The translations under genes were made by a program, and so were the position numbers. From the NCBI GenBank assembly GCA_017547265.1, contig JAFYQC010000031.1, positions 1 through 7,025 on the forward strand: a DNA stretch of 7,025 nucleotides, read 5' to 3'. Origin of the DNA: Kiritimatiellia bacterium. Lineage in GTDB: Bacteria; Verrucomicrobiota; Kiritimatiellia; RFP12; UBA1067. The notes below the pieces were generated by a model, which was not told where the DNA came from, ran no database searches, and saw only the letters and a program-made list of their open reading frames with translations. Of the stretch, positions 5,538 to 7,025 are shown piece after piece (within the stretch, counting starts at the first letter, position 1; each line of letters opens with the position of its first letter).

Positions 5538-6347
5538 ATGATTACATTGGTTATCGCAATCGCCGTCGCATTCGGCGGCTTCTCGGCGGCGCACTACACC
5601 GCGGATCTCGGCATTGGGTGGAGCATTTTCCTCGGTCTCGTTGCGTTCGGCGTGTTCCAGGCTGCGTTCGGCTTTTTCATCCAGCGCAAGGTCAAGGCCG
5701 ACATGGCGAAGGTGCAGGGCATACTGGAAGGCGGGCAGAAACGGCTTCAGCAGAAGATGCAGCGCTGGCAGATGCGCCCCCCGGGGTCGATCCAGGCGGC
5801 GCAGAAGGAAATAGCCGACGATACGCGCGTTTTCGTGAAGGAGGCGCTTGCCGAGACTGAGAACCTTCGCAAGTACCGCCTGTGGGTCCCGATGATCGAG
5901 CGCCAGATGGCGACCGCGCAGCTCCAGCTCAACTGGATGATCAAGGACTTCAAGCGCGTCGACGAGCTTATGCCGAAGGCGATGTTCCTCGACCCGACTA
6001 CCGTCGCCATAAAGCTCGCCCGCCAGCAGATGCGCGGCGAGGAGATCGCGGCGATGGAGAAGACCTACCGCAAGGGCGTTCGGCGCCTGCGCTACAACCA
6101 GAACGTCCTTCTCGCCGCGACGTGGAGCTGGATCCTCGTCAACCGCGGCAAGGTCGACGAGGCGTTCAAGGCGCTCACGGAGGCGCTCAAGAACTCCGAC
6201 GACGCGACCTTGAAGCGCAACCACGAGTGCCTCATGAACAACAAGGTCGCCCACTTCAACAACTCTGGGATCGGCGACCAGTGGTATTCTCTTTTCCTCG
6301 AAGAGCCAAAAGTAAAGATGCAGCGTCCGCGTTCGGTCTACCGCTGA
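5538..6347 (+). CDS. Two-helix membrane protein with helical TPR-like body, unknown function
   Basis: The 269-residue protein opens with two hydrophobic helices (about residues 1-16 and 25-47) separated by a short polar turn, then charged helices. Residues 50-115 are rich in Lys, Glu, Gln and Ala, with coiled-coil-like spacing. Residues 120-230 look like helical hairpins of TPR type, clearest at NRGKVDEAFKALTEALKNS (202-220). The C-terminus, MNNKVAHFNNSGIGDQWYSLFLEEP (233-257), looks like a conserved tail. It is probably an inner-membrane protein with a soluble helical scaffold facing the cytoplasm, inferred from the positive residues after the second helix. The frame is open much further upstream, but that part lies inside the previous gene; the ATG at 5538 is chosen because it begins the hydrophobic segment and follows the promoter at the expected distance. 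No enzymatic motif is seen; I do not recognise a named family. Confidence 0.8.
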   Translation: MITLVIAIAVAFGGFSAAHYTADLGIGWSIFLGLVAFGVFQAAFGFFIQRKVKADMAKVQGILEGGQKRLQQKMQRWQMRPPGSIQAAQKEIADDTRVFVKEALAETENLRKYRLWVPMIERQMATAQLQLNWMIKDFKRVDELMPKAMFLDPTTVAIKLARQQMRGEEIAAMEKTYRKGVRRLRYNQNVLLAATWSWILVNRGKVDEAFKALTEALKNSDDATLKRNHECLMNNKVAHFNNSGIGDQWYSLFLEEPKVKMQRPRSVYR

Positions 6348-6370
6348 AGGCGGGCCGTCCGTAAATCAAA

Positions 6371-6377
6371 AAAGGAG
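6371..6377 (+). promoter_or_regulatory. Strong Shine-Dalgarno site for the NPCBM gene
   Basis: AAAGGAG lies seven bases before the ATG at 6385. It is the only strong ribosome binding site in the window and fixes the start of a gene that has no stop codon inside the window. No -10 element is visible in the 37-base gap after the preceding gene, so read-through from the promoter at 5523 is plausible. Confidence 0.8.
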
Positions 6378-6384
6378 TCAGGTT

Positions 6385-7025
6385 ATGGTGTTTCGCAATG
6401 CGTTTTTCGTAGCGGCCGCCTGCGCGGTTTTCGCCGCGGATGGGGCGGTCAAATATGTGGACTCGTTCGACCTTTCGGGGGCGACGTGTGGACTCGGCAA
6501 GCGGATTCAGCCGCTCAAGTCCGTCGACGGCCACGAGCTGACGGCGTCGAGCAACGTCTACGCCCGTGGCTTCGGCACGCGGCCCGAAAGCGCGATTCTC
6601 TTTCGCGCGGACGGCAAGGTCGAGTCCTTCGACGTGCTTGTCGCCCTCGACGACGACGCGGCGAAGGCTGGCTCCGGCAAGAGCTACGGCAAGCCGACGG
6701 TGCGGTTCAGGGTCTGGGCCGACGGCCGCGTCGCCTGGTCGTCTGGAAATCTCAAGCTCGGACAGCAGCCGGTCGAGGCGCACGTCAGTCTCGTCGGCGC
6801 GCGGGAGATCGTCCTCGAGACGACGGGCGGCGGCGAATGGGCGGCGTTCGACGCCGCGAACGCGGACTGGCTTGACGCGCGCTTCACGTGCGCCGAGGAC
6901 GCGAAACTCGAGGTCGTGAAGGATCCGTCGCTCGTCGTGCAGCTCGGCATCCTGACGCCGCCGGAAAAGGCGGAGCCGCAGATCAACGGCGCGGACATCT
7001 GGGGCGTGAGGCCCGGCCATCCCGT
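6385..7025 (+). CDS. Secreted NPCBM-domain protein, probable N-terminus of an alpha-galactosidase-like glycoside hydrolase (3' end outside window)
   Basis: The frame is open from ATG 6385 to the window end (213 codons visible). Residues 1-18 form a Sec signal peptide, with likely cleavage after AVFA. Residues 20-165 fit an NPCBM/NEW2 carbohydrate-binding domain: VKYVDSFDLSG, GHELTASSNVYARGFGTRPES (short hydrophobic and Gly pattern), FDVLVALDDDA, VRFRVWADGRVAWSSG and VGAREIVLETTGGGE. Residues 189-213 (LGILTPPEKAEPQINGADI, then WGVRPGHP) match the linker and putative Ig-like start that, in PVC and Bacteroidetes proteins, leads into a GH27-like alpha-galactosidase. The enzyme would cleave terminal alpha-galactose or a similar sugar from glycans outside the cytoplasm. 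The catalytic domain is not in the window, so the family is an inference; another NPCBM-bearing hydrolase remains possible. Confidence 0.75.
   Translation, partial: MVFRNAFFVAAACAVFAADGAVKYVDSFDLSGATCGLGKRIQPLKSVDGHELTASSNVYARGFGTRPESAILFRADGKVESFDVLVALDDDAAKAGSGKSYGKPTVRFRVWADGRVAWSSGNLKLGQQPVEAHVSLVGAREIVLETTGGGEWAAFDAANADWLDARFTCAEDAKLEVVKDPSLVVQLGILTPPEKAEPQINGADIWGVRPGHP

Noticed and set aside
6374..6382. GGAGTCAGG before the NPCBM gene matches the A2M heptamer repeat
   Set aside because: A nine-base match to a Shine-Dalgarno-like word is easily explained by chance and by the ribosome binding function.

Overview
The window is GC-rich, tightly packed and coded entirely on the plus strand. 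It carries six protein genes, two of them cut by the window edges, plus one AT-rich, repeat-filled intergenic stretch. The host is most likely a member of the PVC superphylum, probably an uncultured gut or anaerobic Verrucomicrobiota/Kiritimatiellota or Lentisphaerota lineage. This is inference from the style of the alpha-2-macroglobulin, from the NPCBM-type secreted hydrolase, from the conserved unknown gene starting at 4789 and from the promoter style. No marker gene settles it.

Layout. Bases 3-1685 are the C-terminal half of a bacterial alpha-2-macroglobulin (A2M) with an intact CLEQ thioester motif. It is interrupted in frame by a heptamer/hexamer minisatellite (229-320) and by a long imperfect palindrome (1371-1467). 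Bases 1686-1994 hold no gene. They contain an exact 28-bp second copy of the minisatellite end, then two tandem ~91-bp units carrying the same motif in reverse orientation, then an extended -10 promoter. Bases 1995-5517 look like one operon: a DnaQ-like DEDDh exonuclease, a CPA2-type cation:proton antiporter with an RCK_C tail, and a membrane-anchored helical protein of unknown function. The genes are joined by ATGA and GTGA overlaps. Bases 5538-6347 encode a second protein of unknown function with two membrane helices and a helical, TPR-like body, behind its own extended -10 promoter. From 6385 to the window end runs a secreted protein with an NPCBM domain, probably the N-terminus of an alpha-galactosidase-like glycosidase; its end is not in the window.

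How they work together. The exonuclease, antiporter and anchored protein are probably co-transcribed, but no shared pathway is evident. The A2M (periplasmic protease trapping) and the NPCBM hydrolase (carbohydrate use) are envelope or secreted functions. I see no defence system, mobile element gene, RNA gene or CRISPR array. The signals worth following are the repeat family that enters the A2M reading frame, the in-gene palindrome, and two near-identical promoters placed so close to their start codons that the transcripts should be leaderless or nearly so.
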